A DNA stretch of 64,000 nt, from positions 310,001 to 374,000 of the forward strand of contig JAUPSS010000010.1 of assembly GCA_040285825.1 (NCBI GenBank). Direction: 5' to 3'. The notes under the pieces are model-generated. The model saw only the letters and a list, made by a program, of their open reading frames with translations, was not told the origin of the DNA and did not search any database. How positions within the stretch are numbered: the stretch's first letter is position 1; each line of letters begins with the position of its first letter. Made by a program: the position numbers and the translations under genes. Below, one piece after another: positions 20,880 through 31,319 of this stretch. Origin of the DNA: Eukaryota sp. TZLM1-RC (taxonomy: Eukaryota; Metamonada: BaSk clade).

Positions 20880-21480
20880 ATATTGAAATTCCGAACGTTC
20901 GGCCGAACTAGTTTTTGTTCATTTACACGTGTCAACACAGTTTTGTTTAAAGATGTTTTCCCAAATCCCTCTTTCAACTACTACAGTAGATTTCATTGTT
21001 TAAAAATCTGTATTCATACATAAATCCCCTTCTTTACATCAACTTTCTTCATTGCCAAAACACCCTGTTTACAAACTTCTGGACAACGTTAATTAGGATA
21101 AAGTGTCCAAAAATATTACTTCACAGTGCCGCTGCTGCAGTAAAATGCTTAAAGGTTCAGCCCGTCGCTTTTCCTCCCATTTCATTAAGGAGTATAGAGC
21201 TGAATATGCCTTATGTACTCAATTATCCACCATTTCTGTCAAGGATATAAACACTGTCCTAGGTTAATGACCTAGATTTAGATGTTGTAGAACTTTCTGA
21301 ATAAAAGTTTACTTTGTTGGTTGATAGTGAGCATAATAGTATAAGGAAGGAGGAGATAAACAGCATTTTGATATTAATGAATCAAAACGAGATGCCGAAC
21401 TAACCGAACGTATCAGTAGGTGCCGAACGTACGCCGAACTAGTTTAGTTCGGCCGAACTAGTTCAGTAATTCTAACATTG
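20880..21480. mobile_element. MITE-like element, copy 1, with GTTCGGCCGAAC palindromes
   Basis: 601 bp flanked by the 10-base direct repeat ATTTATCCCA (20870-20879, 21481-21490), a probable target duplication within the MULE-like right end. The ends are imperfect inverted repeats (AATATTGAAATT inward from the left, AATGTTAGAATT inward from the right), followed on both sides by the 12-base palindrome GTTCGGCCGAAC. The body is AT-rich with no coding signal. Its interior is homologous to 50880-51200. Confidence 0.55.
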
Positions 21481-21518
21481 ATTTATCCCAAAAAAATAAT
21501 TTCTTCAAAAATAGTGTT

Positions 21519-22204
21519 AAAATTACAACTACTCATTTGTTAAATTGTAAACATTTTATTACTTTTAGAAGCAAGGTTCATGATGCTGTAAGAGACCAGT
21601 TATATTGTATGTGTAAATCTCATAGAATTGAATCCTTCTTGGAACCTTTGTTGTCAAATCTGTTTGATGCTGAAAATGATTTTCATAAGAATAATAGAGG
21701 TGATGTCATATTACCTGGATTAGATGGAAGCTTCATTTTATTGGATGTAATGTCTGTTGATCCTTGTAATGCCTCAAATGAAAGGCTTGTTAATTCTGAA
21801 ATTCATAATCCCCTTTCAAATGCTGAAAATTTTAAATTCAAAAAATACAATGAACCTTTGTCCAAATTGGCCAGTCTACAGCATGCAAAATACAATTTGT
21901 ATCCATTTGTATTTTCCCTTTTTGGTTCACTTGCACCAACTGCTTTACGTTTTTTGGATGATTTTGAAATGATTGTAAAGAGAAGAACTAGCAGAAATTT
22001 CAACAGATTGTGTTGGCAAAATAGAATTGTGTTTTCTATTTTTAAGGGGATGTTGAAGATGGTTTCCGATGCTTTGCTTTCTCTTGGATCTCACTATGAG
22101 AGAGTTGCATCTAGTGTTTTTGTTTTGGGAGAGATGGATTTTTTAGATGTTGATTTATAGGTTTAGAATAAAATTAAAATTATTAAAAAAAAACAAAAAC
22201 AAAA
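21519..22204 (+). pseudogene. 5'-truncated LINE (endonuclease end), just upstream of the 560-residue gene
   Basis: Coding from about 21540: HLLNCKHFITFRSKVHDAVRDQLYCMCKSHRIES, then NNRGDVILPGLDGSFILLDVMSVDPC (RLE catalytic region), then RIVFSIFKGMLKMVSDALLSLG and the stop at 22160. An A-rich tail ends at 22204. The 12-base duplication AAAAATAGTGTT (21507-21518 and 22205-22216) shows a target-primed insertion. The 207-residue remnant is uninterrupted and almost identical to 31331-31950, so the source was recently active. Confidence 0.85.
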
Positions 22205-22219
22205 AAAAATAGTGTTTCA

Positions 22220-23902
22220 ATGTCTTCCCCCAAAGTCTCCTTCTCTAACCGCTGGTGCGTTGGCACAGTCATTGTGTTGTTTGCATTTACATCTGTCTTC
22301 ATACTAGTAGTATCAGCTTTTACTTCCCCTTTAGTTACAACCGTTGAAACTGCTTCTCATCCTCTTGATGAACTGCTGAAGTCCCGGGGTTCACCTCCGT
22401 CGCCTTCACAGCCTGATGCACCTCTACCACCAAAACCCCAACCACAGCCTTCCGCCAAATCACCTCAAACATCCCCTAGACCTAGACTTTCGCCTTCTCA
22501 TCCATCGAAACTTAGTCCTAGGGCCCATAGAGAGTCATTGGAAGTATGTAGGAAGGGTGTCGTTCATCCTAATTCTCTAATCCATGATACCCACTTTGAC
22601 TTTCTCTTTAAGTATCTGTATATCTACTTTTACCACCAATCTCAACTCGATCCCTCCTTCATCATTCCTGGCTTCATCAGAGATTCTTACCTTGAACATG
22701 TAAGGTCATATACCGCTGGGTTTTCTGAGGGCTCCTATAAGAGATCTCCTGAGGACTTTATTGGTGAATTTCATAAACTCTATCATTCAATTAAAACCAA
22801 AGGTTTGGACTTGAATTCAAAGTGTCCTGTCAGAGTAGATCCCTTGCCGAAGGACTCTGACGCTCTTCGAAGTTGGAATGGTCATCACAGACAAGCTGTT
22901 GCTCAAGTGTTGAAGAAGGACAAGATTGGAATTAACTGTAAATATCCTGATAAGATGTTCACTGAAAAACATAGACAAAAAGACAGTGTTGGTTGGGAAT
23001 GGTATCAAAACAAGGGCATCAATCAAAAAATGATTGATCTGGCTGCTTATTGGTTTGTCAGTGGTGTTGAAAATTTCCGAGTTTTGACCTTCTTTCCTAG
23101 TCTTGTTGATTCCTTGGGAAAAGCTCAAATGGACACGTCACAACTAATCAAAATGACTGAAAAATTCAGTGGTCGTCTTATGTATTTAAAAGAATTAGAA
23201 TTAACTCATAATGGATTGGAAATGTTATTGGACTTGACCAATAGTGAACTTAATGGTGAAAAAACGGAAACTCAATCATTAATGATGCTATTTGTTTATT
23301 TCAATGACCCTGATGACGGTCAAGAATTGCTTAATCACGTCATTAAAGAGTCAAAAATATCGGAAACTGATGCTAATTTGATTGGCCATGTTTCAGACAG
23401 TCATGATCAATCAATTTTACTTTCGCAACACTTTCTATTCCCAGAATCTGTAAAGTTTTTGAATTTTGCTGATTCAAATCAAAGGAAAAGATGCAAAGAA
23501 TTAGCAAATGCCTTGAAAACTGAATTAAATGTCGATATCTCAAGTCTTTTACCTCAAAACTTAATACTCAACTACCCCCACACACTTGATTTATTTGGAT
23601 TAAAACCATTAAGTAGGAATGAATTACAACTTGTTTACAACAAAAAGGTATCAGGAAATGAATTTGTATCAAAATCGGATTCAATTGTCCATAAAAGTGA
23701 TTATGATAAGGAATTCCAATCACTTTTGACTAATGTTGAAACGCTTTTGTTTGACCCTAATTACCACGGGTTTTGCTATGGGGTGAAGTTTATTTCTTTA
23801 AAACATGTTTTACAGATCTTGAATAATAAAAAAGACAAAAATTTTGGTCAAGTATATGAAAAACTTCTTGGAAGCGAGCTAGGAAATGTTTTGTGGTTGT
23901 AG
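22220..23902 (+). CDS. Type II membrane protein with a ParB/sulfiredoxin-like NGHHR motif, unknown function
   Basis: 560 residues. A short basic cytoplasmic start is followed by one membrane segment (about 13-37), a proline/serine-rich stem (about 55-105) and a large lumenal or extracellular domain, the layout of Golgi type II proteins. FHKLYHSIKTKGLDLNSKCPVRVDPL...LRSWNGHHRQAVAQVL (about 184-231) recalls the ParB/sulfiredoxin-like pattern in which a G-x-H-R motif sits in a nucleotide-binding fold; the match rests on motif shape only. VGWEWYQNKGINQKMIDLAAYW follows. The C-terminal half is unrecognised. The ATG is only 3 bases after a LINE target duplication, so its promoter region is split from the start. 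Real gene: long single ORF, ordinary composition. Confidence 0.75.
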   Translation: MSSPKVSFSNRWCVGTVIVLFAFTSVFILVVSAFTSPLVTTVETASHPLDELLKSRGSPPSPSQPDAPLPPKPQPQPSAKSPQTSPRPRLSPSHPSKLSPRAHRESLEVCRKGVVHPNSLIHDTHFDFLFKYLYIYFYHQSQLDPSFIIPGFIRDSYLEHVRSYTAGFSEGSYKRSPEDFIGEFHKLYHSIKTKGLDLNSKCPVRVDPLPKDSDALRSWNGHHRQAVAQVLKKDKIGINCKYPDKMFTEKHRQKDSVGWEWYQNKGINQKMIDLAAYWFVSGVENFRVLTFFPSLVDSLGKAQMDTSQLIKMTEKFSGRLMYLKELELTHNGLEMLLDLTNSELNGEKTETQSLMMLFVYFNDPDDGQELLNHVIKESKISETDANLIGHVSDSHDQSILLSQHFLFPESVKFLNFADSNQRKRCKELANALKTELNVDISSLLPQNLILNYPHTLDLFGLKPLSRNELQLVYNKKVSGNEFVSKSDSIVHKSDYDKEFQSLLTNVETLLFDPNYHGFCYGVKFISLKHVLQILNNKKDKNFGQVYEKLLGSELGNVLWL

Positions 23903-24149
23903 GGTATCCTTCTTATAAAAATTTGGTGAGTTTCAATCAGTGGACTAAAGTGAAGTCAACCAAAGTCAACCGGGTTTATGATCACAATGATGTTTAACTT
24001 TGAGTTAATGGTGAGTGAATGTATTAAGTAAACGATTTATTTTTAGGAAATTAGACACTGACTAAATGCACCATAAAATTCTTATTTTATTCGCATTTTA
24101 CAATTCATAGAAATCAAAATACGAAGCCCTTGTATAACGTCTTAATGGA

Positions 24150-24344
24150 GCAAACAGCAGAAGTATCAAGTTTGGCCCAATTGCTATTTCGATTTTTGGT
24201 ACCCTTGGAACTGAAGGTCTTAATGTTTTACATGATTTAGGAAAACTTCTCACAGAAAGTGGTCATGGGTTTAATTTTCTGATTTGGAAGAACAGAATCG
24301 TTTTTTCGTTATCGAAAGCTCATCCTCGTTATATTAACTCCATT
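24150..24344 (+). pseudogene. LINE endonuclease tail fragment
   Basis: KFGPIAISIFGTLGTEGLNVLHDLGKLLTESGHGFNFLIWKNRIVFSLSKAHPRYINSI aligns with the end of the RLE domain in other copies (FVPFAISLFG, NRIVFCIFK). It is joined directly to reverse transcriptase sequence of the next LINE at about 24345. Confidence 0.65.
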
Positions 24345-25940
24345 TTATTCAACAGCGTTATGAAGATATTGGTCTCTCATTGAATATCTCCAAATGTTTG
24401 ATTATTGGCCATGAACCAATTGATTTTTTCATTAGTGATGTCAATGTCCCCTTTATCAATTATGATCAGTCTGGTTTTCGTTTTTTGGGTTGTTATCTCG
24501 GAAATATTGAAGAAGTCAAAGGCCAACTTTCGACTTTGTTGACTCAATTTGGAAATGAATTAGAATCAATAGAAAATTTAAATATTGAGAAACATTTGAA
24601 ATTCTTTTTCCTCAAAATTTGTTATTCTGGAAAATTTACTCATATTTTGAGATCAACATCACCATCAATTTCTTTGGAGTTTTGTCGAATTTTTAATGAA
24701 CAAATAACCAATTTTTTAGCAAAATTATTGGAAATTGATGCATCTCAGTTACGAAGCCACATTTTTTGTGGTACAAATTTACCTTTGTAAAGCTGCCTTT
24801 ATTGGAGGTGGAAAGAATTTTATTTATGAATTTGTGAATCGTTTTCCTGAAAAAATTCATCTCATTGAAAATTGTGGCAGCTCTTATTTTATTTCTTTGC
24901 AACAGGAAATTGAAACTCTTTCACCCAATATTTGGTCTAAATGTTTCCCCTCTGATATTGTGGAACTTCCTCCAAGAAGCTTGCTCTCCTTACCACCGAC
25001 TTTTGCAAAATTGCAGAAAAAAATCTTGAAAGTTTTAGAAAACTTGGTATATTATACGTCTTAGCTTGGCTAAAGAAAAGCATCACGTTTGTGCAAACTT
25101 TTTGATTGATCTTGAAGACAGTTGCTCAAGTTGCCTAATCTCCCAAATTCCCAACATTTATGGCCTTCTACTTAATGATCACCAATGGACCACTGCAATG
25201 AGAATGAGATGCTTTCTATGGCATTGTTCTTTACCAAATGATTTAATTTGTCGCTGCAAAAATGTTGTTACGCTTTCCCATATTTTAGACTGTAAGTATT
25301 TTATAACTTATCGCTCAATTGTTCATGACTCAGTTCGTGATTAATTATATGCCATGTGCAACAGTTTCAATATAGTGGCATTTTTGAGCCATTAGTACGT
25401 ATGCTGTCTTCAGATCAAACTGATGATTCCTTTGGTAAAAGAAAGGCAGATTTAGTAGCGCCAGGGATCGATGGTGTTCTCAATGTTGTAGATGTTGTCT
25501 CAGTTGATGTTTGCAAAAATTCTGCTGCTCGTTTAGTGTATTCCCCTGATTCGCCGTTATCTAACGCCGAAAAAAAAGAAGATAAAAAAATACGAAGAAC
25601 CTTTGGCACAGTTAAGTAGAGTGGAACATGTGAAATATCAGTTTGTGCCGTTTGCAATTTCTCTTTTTGGCAATATTAGACCTTCAGGATTGCACTTTTT
25701 GAAAATTTCAAAAAAGTGTTACTGAATAGGTCTGGTAAAACAATGAACTCCACTTTCTGGTTAAATAGAATTGTTTTTTGCATTTTCAAGTCTATTCCAA
25801 CAATGATTTCAAAGGCACTTTTAGCTATTGGTGTAGAATATGAACGTAATGCTGTGAGTAGGTTTAGTAATAGTGACGCTTGTTTGGAGGATATGGAATT
25901 CTAGATGGGTTTTTTATCTCAATAAATATTCCAGTTAAAA
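24345..25940 (+). pseudogene. LINE reverse transcriptase thumb plus restriction-like endonuclease, degenerate (twin of 18355-20075)
   Basis: It starts at TTTTATTCAACAGCG, just after where the YMDD box would be, and is almost identical to 18450-20075. It shares the VRD-stop-LYAMCK nonsense codon (near 25344) and the frame changes near 25064 and 25570-25620. It alone lacks about 33 bases at 24778 (GGTGTTAATTTTCATAAA region), while the first copy alone lacks about 9 bases near 18975. The 3' end is again CAATAAATATTCCAGTT plus A-rich sequence. Confidence 0.82.
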
Positions 25941-26339
25941 ATTTTTGAATAATATTACGGAGTTTTATAACAATCGAGTTGCTATGTAAGTGAATAGCGA
26001 AAATCTACCGTCATTTAGTTGATATGGTTTGAGTAATAAAAAGCATTAATTAAGGTTTTTGGTTCAGTTTTAAAATGTGTCTGGTCAGGAATAATACTTT
26101 TTTCTCTTAATCTTTATGTAAAAATTTAAATTGAAATCTCAACAACCAATGAAACAACATTCTATTTACAGTATAAGTACAATGCGTTTTTGTGTGGTCT
26201 TCCAGGAGGTTGTTTAACAAGAGTTACTTTGAAGGATGAAGGTTTTCTAAGGCTGTCTCTGAAACCTAATCGTCTTCATTGTTTTTGTAAGACACATTGC
26301 GCAAGATGAACAACGCAATTTCTTTTATAATTAAATCAA
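25941..26339. other. AT-rich intergenic stretch, nothing recognised
   Basis: About 400 bases with no ORF of note, no RNA gene signature and no match to the other repeats in the window. Confidence 0.5.
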
Positions 26340-26520
26340 TTTAACGAATAGAAATAGAAATATCAAATACGCAACTGATACTCCACATCCTCAACCTGCC
26401 TCTCTAAAATCGAAACAGCACATTACTAAAGATAATGAAAACCGACTAAAGGATGAAAGTGAATCAGAAATTAATTTCACCATTCAATTATGAATTGAAA
26501 ACACAATTCTATTTTGCAAA
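26340..26520 (-). pseudogene. LINE 3' end fragment upstream of the phosphoglucomutase gene
   Basis: The reverse complement reads AATGGTGAAATTAATTTC...GTTGAGGATGTGGAG, matching the LINE tails at 10140-10245, 30960-31075 and 61620-61735. It lies 240-420 bases before the probable start of the phosphoglucomutase and in the opposite direction. Confidence 0.6.
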
Positions 26521-26761
26521 TAGAAACTATTGAAAATACGTGTAACCCAATGTCTTATATGAGATCTACACTGCAATCATTGAACTTGCTATCTTTGTAC
26601 TATTCTTCATCAAATGTTTGTATTCTCCAACAAACAATTTACTACTTGAGTCAGTAGTTGGTGACGCTTTGACAAGTCATATTCTTGTAGTTTCTGTCCT
26701 GAATTTGACCGAAACTTCATCAACCCTTTCTTCACAATTTCTGTTTATTTTTTCGTCCCCA

Positions 26762-28522
26762 ATGTTATCTTTGGAAGATCTTTCTGAATTCTACATCAAA
26801 AATGAACCTAATGCTCGTATGCGCACCGAAATTGCCGATCTTGTCAAGGCCGGTTCTTGGGATATTCTTAAAACGCGTATGACTCCCCGTCTCGCTTTCG
26901 GCACTGCTGGATTACGTGGTAAAATGGAGGGTGGTTTTAACAGAATGAACAGTCTTGTTATTCTCCAAACCACACAAGGACTCGTTTCTTACCTCGAAAC
27001 TGCTGCTCCCGATCTGCTGAAATCAGGTGGTATCGTCATTGGTTTTGATGGTCGATATCACTCTGAAGAATTCGCTCGTGCTGCTGCTTCTGTCATTTTG
27101 GGAAAAGGTTATCCTTGTCACTTGATCTCAGAGCTAACCGTCACCCCAATGATCCCATATGCTGTTGAGCATTTCAAGTGTGCTGCTGGTATCATGGTAA
27201 CTGCCTCACATAACCCCAAGGAAGACAATGGTTACAAAGTTTACTGGAATAATGGCTGCCAGATCATTCCCCCTCACGATTCAGGTATTCAGAACGCGAT
27301 CCTTGAAAACTTGGACTTGTGGACTAGCAACATCAAGGGAGATGAAATTCACACACATCCCAAGTACAATGATCCATACAATGAAATCATTGAGACTTAT
27401 TTCTCTGATATCACCAACAAAGTCTCGAAAACTAGGGAAGTCAATGCCACTAGTTCATTGAAGATAACGTACACTGCTATGCATGGTACTGGTTATAAGT
27501 ACGCTACCCTTGCCGCTGAAGCTGCTGGTCTCTCTCCTCTCGTACCTGTTATGTGCCAAGTGCTTCCAGACCCTGATTTTCCTACCATTGAGTTCCCTAA
27601 CCCTGAAGAAGGAGAAGGTGCACTGAGCGAAGCTATGAAAACTGCTGATGATAACAATAGTACTATCATTCTGGCCCATGATCCTGATGCTGATAGACTC
27701 GCTGTGGCTGAAAAACAACGTGATGGTAAGTGGAAAGTCTTCACTGGTAATGAGATTGGTGCTCTTATTGGCTGGTGGAGATACCACTGCTGGAAACAAG
27801 AAAAAGGCCAACAACCAGGCGCTAAAGCCGCTATGCTTGCTTCTACTGTTTCTTCCAAGTTTTTGGGCTCAATGGCCAAGAAAGAAGGGTTCCTTTTCAA
27901 TGAAACTCTCACTGGTTTCAAATGGTTAGGCCATGCTATGATTGATCTCCAAGCTGAAGGGTATGATGTTCTTTTAGCTTATGAACAAGCTATTGGTTTT
28001 GCTACTGGTTTAGTTAAGGATAAGGACGGTGTTTCTGCACTTGTTGTGTTTAATGAATTGGCAAACCATCTGGCTGCTATGGATATTTTGTTAAGTGAAC
28101 AATATGAGAAGCTTTCGGATGAATATGGTCATTTTGTCTCTAAGGACGGTTATTTCATTTGTGAAGACCAGCAAATTATCGACGAAATATTTGCCAGAAT
28201 TCGTAATAATGGTGAATACCTCAAGCTAGAGGGTTATGAAATTGCTCGTATTCGGGACCTTACCAAACCTGGCCTGGATACTGCTTTTGAAGACAAGAAG
28301 CCTAAACTACCTGTATCTTCAAGCCATATGATTACATGGACCTTTGAAAATGGGGCTGTTGTCACCCTCCGCACTTCTGGAACCGAACCCAAGGTTAAAT
28401 ACTATTCCGAAATGCATGCTGATTCCAAGGATAAGGCCCGAGAATTACTATCAAATTTGATTGAGAAGTTGCTGGCAGAATGGGTTCAGCCCCAAAAGTA
28501 TGATTTGCCTAGACGCGAATAA
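26762..28522 (+). CDS. PGM2: Phosphoglucomutase/phosphopentomutase, PGM2 type
   Basis: Interconverts sugar 1-phosphates and 6- (or 5-) phosphates in cytosolic glycogen, nucleotide-sugar and pentose metabolism. From 26762 it has 586 residues, normal for the family. Signatures: FGTAGLRGKMEGG (about 46-58), the catalytic serine loop TASHNPKEDNGYKVYW (Ser near 149, codon at 27206), the Mg-binding loop DPDADR, the sugar-binding loop AYEQAIGF and the phosphate-binding RTSGTEPKVKYY near the C-terminus. The ORF could start at 26618, adding 48 residues with a hydrophobic stretch, but family members begin close to LSLEDLSEFYIKNEP, so 26762 is preferred. Substrate choice (glucose, ribose, or glucose-1,6-bisphosphate synthesis as in PGM2L1) cannot be told. 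AATAAA follows the stop by about 20 bases. Confidence 0.93.
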   Translation: MLSLEDLSEFYIKNEPNARMRTEIADLVKAGSWDILKTRMTPRLAFGTAGLRGKMEGGFNRMNSLVILQTTQGLVSYLETAAPDLLKSGGIVIGFDGRYHSEEFARAAASVILGKGYPCHLISELTVTPMIPYAVEHFKCAAGIMVTASHNPKEDNGYKVYWNNGCQIIPPHDSGIQNAILENLDLWTSNIKGDEIHTHPKYNDPYNEIIETYFSDITNKVSKTREVNATSSLKITYTAMHGTGYKYATLAAEAAGLSPLVPVMCQVLPDPDFPTIEFPNPEEGEGALSEAMKTADDNNSTIILAHDPDADRLAVAEKQRDGKWKVFTGNEIGALIGWWRYHCWKQEKGQQPGAKAAMLASTVSSKFLGSMAKKEGFLFNETLTGFKWLGHAMIDLQAEGYDVLLAYEQAIGFATGLVKDKDGVSALVVFNELANHLAAMDILLSEQYEKLSDEYGHFVSKDGYFICEDQQIIDEIFARIRNNGEYLKLEGYEIARIRDLTKPGLDTAFEDKKPKLPVSSSHMITWTFENGAVVTLRTSGTEPKVKYYSEMHADSKDKARELLSNLIEKLLAEWVQPQKYDLPRRE

Positions 28523-29564
28523 GCTGTTTGTTTTTTGTTTCGGAATAAATTTTTGTTATGGTCTCTTTTTTTATTCAATTATTTTGTGATTTGAATTGGT
28601 TCAGACAACTACCACCATTATTTTGAAATTTGATTATTTCGAGTTAAAAATCTTTTTGTAACTTTCATACATTTAAATTCAAACTTTTCATTTTGGAATT
28701 GCCAAATTACGATATTTCAATTACGCAAGAGCCGAATCATTTTCAATTAATCCAGAGTTTCACTTGGGATAATGCAATAATGGAATTTAAGGGTATGGTA
28801 ATGATGTATTGAGCTGAAAAGACTTCTTTCGAATGTAGCCAGTTCATCTACTGTCAGACTTTCTACGAATTGTCATTCAATACATTTTGGTGGAGGAAAA
28901 AATGATGAAACATTGCACTAAGACACAAATACTATTTGTCAAATAGTTAACTTGTGCTGTAATCCAACCAACACATTTGTATAAATACGCAATTATTCCA
29001 AAGCTGAATAAGCACCAATTTTAACCCTCATGTTGTTTTGTTGTTTTCTCTTTGATCACGAAACACAATGATAAACAACGTTCATGAGAGTTTCAGTGAA
29101 TATTGAATTGAGTGAACTGGTATTGATCTCAGGTTTGAATGCTATTTACATTATAAGAAATCATTAAATGCATTTTAAAATAAAATATGCAATGGTTTCA
29201 CATTACCTTAACAGAAACCACAAGTCCATGATTTAAAATATCAAAATCTGCTTTACTAATTCAAAAACAACAATGTTTCTTATTAACAATGAGCATGAAA
29301 TACTGAACTTGCAACGCTTTTGAGTCACCACTTGAGGTGTTCACATTATTTTCATCCATCCAACAACTATATCAGAACATAGAAGATGCCGCACGAACAT
29401 TTTAGAGCTTGAAATGCTAATTCTTCACTAATGGTTATCAGTGTAGACTTTGGAATGGGTTTTCTTTTCATTAACAAAACAACAAACACTAACAACTATT
29501 TCTGTTACAGAAACTACAAATGGGAAAGATTCACCCAAGAAGGTTACTATTGGCTAACTCCATT
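28523..29564. other. Intergenic region, nothing recognised
   Basis: AT-rich sequence of about 1 kb with no long ORF, no clear inverted repeat and no match to the LINE or LTR families seen elsewhere. Confidence 0.5.
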
Positions 29565-29800
29565 TTTTTAAGACATTCGTAATAGTCCTGCTGCTATTTT
29601 AGTTACCCAAATTCCCTCTATTTATGGATTTCTTTTAAAAACAATGAATGGCTTTTAAACATGCGTTTTCGTTGTTTTCTATGGCCAAACAATTTGCCTA
29701 ATCATTTAACATGTAAATGTGGTAAACCTCTTTTGTTTACTCACCTTTTGAACTGTAAATATTTGATTACATTTAGAAGTAAAGTAACGTACCATGAATT
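29565..29800 (+). pseudogene. LINE fragment (zinc-like motif before the endonuclease)
   Basis: In two frames: NSPAAILVTQIPSIYGFLLK, then MRFRCFLWPNNLPNHLTCKCGKPLLFTHLLNCKYLITFRSKV. The CKC...HLLNC motif and FRSKV match 31900-32060 and 19390-19480. The fragment ends shortly after. Confidence 0.7.
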
Positions 29801-30819
29801 AATTTATTTTGCTTTTACGTACCATGATAATGAATACCGACCATAAATTCATTTTGATTCTTTCTTCAGCTCAACTCCTTCAATGTCTTCAGCTAGTACA
29901 AATACTTTTCCTATCATATCTGCGACCATCTGCAAACTAGCAGTTACTTAGAAAGTGCTTAGATTTGTTTGACAGAAGATTTTTAAAAGATAAAAGAATC
30001 CGTCTAGTAAACTCTGGAACCTACAGGTGTGGCTCAAGATCGCTTAGCTTTTTGCTTAGTCTTATTGAAACATCCTAAAGGTCATTCATAACCTTCTTCT
30101 GTTGATCATCAATAAAACTCTGTTGTTTTTGGAAGTTGTAACAAATATCCCAAATGTCGAACTTGTTGTTGAGAAAGTTGAGTATTTTTTCTGTGGCAGA
30201 AATAAAGAAAATTAAGAAGATGATTGATTTAAGAAACGTCTCACATATTCACTTATGATGAAAACAATAAAAATTGTGATTTTGTGGATCAAGGGTTCCC
30301 CACTAGCTTAGCTGCTTTCAAAAGAAGCCAAGTGAGGCTCTAAAACAAGGTTAATATTGAGATCTTCCGTGGAATACAGCTGTTGTTTAGAGATAGTAAA
30401 AGTTAAGTTGTAGACGACGGTCTTTGATGACCCTTGGTTCACAATCAGCTCTCAGCAAAGACAAACAGCAATTGTTTGTTTGTTGATTTCAATAAAATAT
30501 CGGCGAAAACCTCGATTTTCAGAAAAACATGTATAAGGAGGATGGTTATGTTTCAAATTTGGAGAAATTACCTGTCATAGACCATCAACCTTAGTGACAC
30601 GGGTACGGAAGGGACAGTTCGTCTTACGAGTTTTCCCTCAGCAGTGATATATCTAGGTGTACGGCTTTTCTCACACACACAAAGAAACGTATAGTGGGGA
30701 CATGAACGACAATGATCAAACAATAGCCACAGGAAAAGCATCGTTTTTGGAAAGAGATTGTGACTTCTTCTATGGTTTCACCACAATTGTTCTGGAAGTG
30801 CATCAAGAAGAGAAAAAAA
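29801..30819. other. Intergenic region, nothing recognised
   Basis: About 1 kb between two LINE fragments. Short ORFs only; no repeat or RNA signature was found. Confidence 0.45.
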
Positions 30820-31110
30820 TTTCCATTTGGTTTTTTTGTTCCGTTCTTTAGGTAAGGCTGTTTTGGCATATCTTGAGAATTTCAGTGCAGTTTTAAAGGA
30901 AAACACAAAAAGAATATTCAATCGTGTTTAATGGCAAAACAGGATTGTGTTTTCAATTTATAAGGAAATGGTGAAATTAATTTATGATTCACTTACTTGT
31001 TGTGGTAAATTTTCTGAATCTTTAGCAATTAACTGTTTCAATGTAAGAAGGACTGGTTTTGAGGATGTGAAGCTTTAGTTGTCTTTTTGTTATTTTTATT
31101 CGTTGTTTAA
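30820..31110 (+). pseudogene. LINE endonuclease tail and 3' end
   Basis: Reads GKAVLAYLENFSAVLKENTKR, a frame change, then QNRIVFSIYKEMVKLIYDSLTCCGKFSESLAINCFNVRRTGFEDVKL and a stop at 31078. It shares its 3' end (TTATTCG then TAATAAATAA) with 10015-10250 and 61605-61790, a separate LINE subfamily. Confidence 0.7.
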
Positions 31111-31319
31111 TAAATAATTAAATTCAAATTTCTTTAGGTTTGAACTCATACTGAATCAAATCAAAATTAACCTAAGGATTGATGTAACAGGAAAAATCTC
31201 AATAAACATCGTAATGATCTATGAATGTATGCCAGAGATTAACAAGAATCTCTAAAATTGAATCATACTTCACTTAATTTAATTTTAATTTACGTATTTT
31301 TTTTACCAAAATTTTAATT

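Larger units (their letters stand above)
20253..21488. mobile_element. MULE-like DNA transposon remnant (626 bp, split by a MITE)
   Basis: The left end GGGACAACTGCAAAATCCACC (20253-20273) and the right end, read inward (GGGATAAATATAAAATCCACC), form an imperfect 21-base inverted repeat. AAAATCCACC occurs twice near the left end (from about 20263) and its complement three times at the right (20795-20870), giving subterminal repeats. Inside lies a minus-strand zinc knuckle typical of Mutator-like transposases. The flanks are A-rich (AAAAATAA), so a target duplication cannot be judged. The final bases are interrupted by the MITE at 20880-21480. Confidence 0.55.

Noticed and set aside
20996-21250. 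An 84-codon ORF inside MITE copy 1
   Set aside because: The homologous region of copy 2 does not keep the frame, so no coding constraint is visible.
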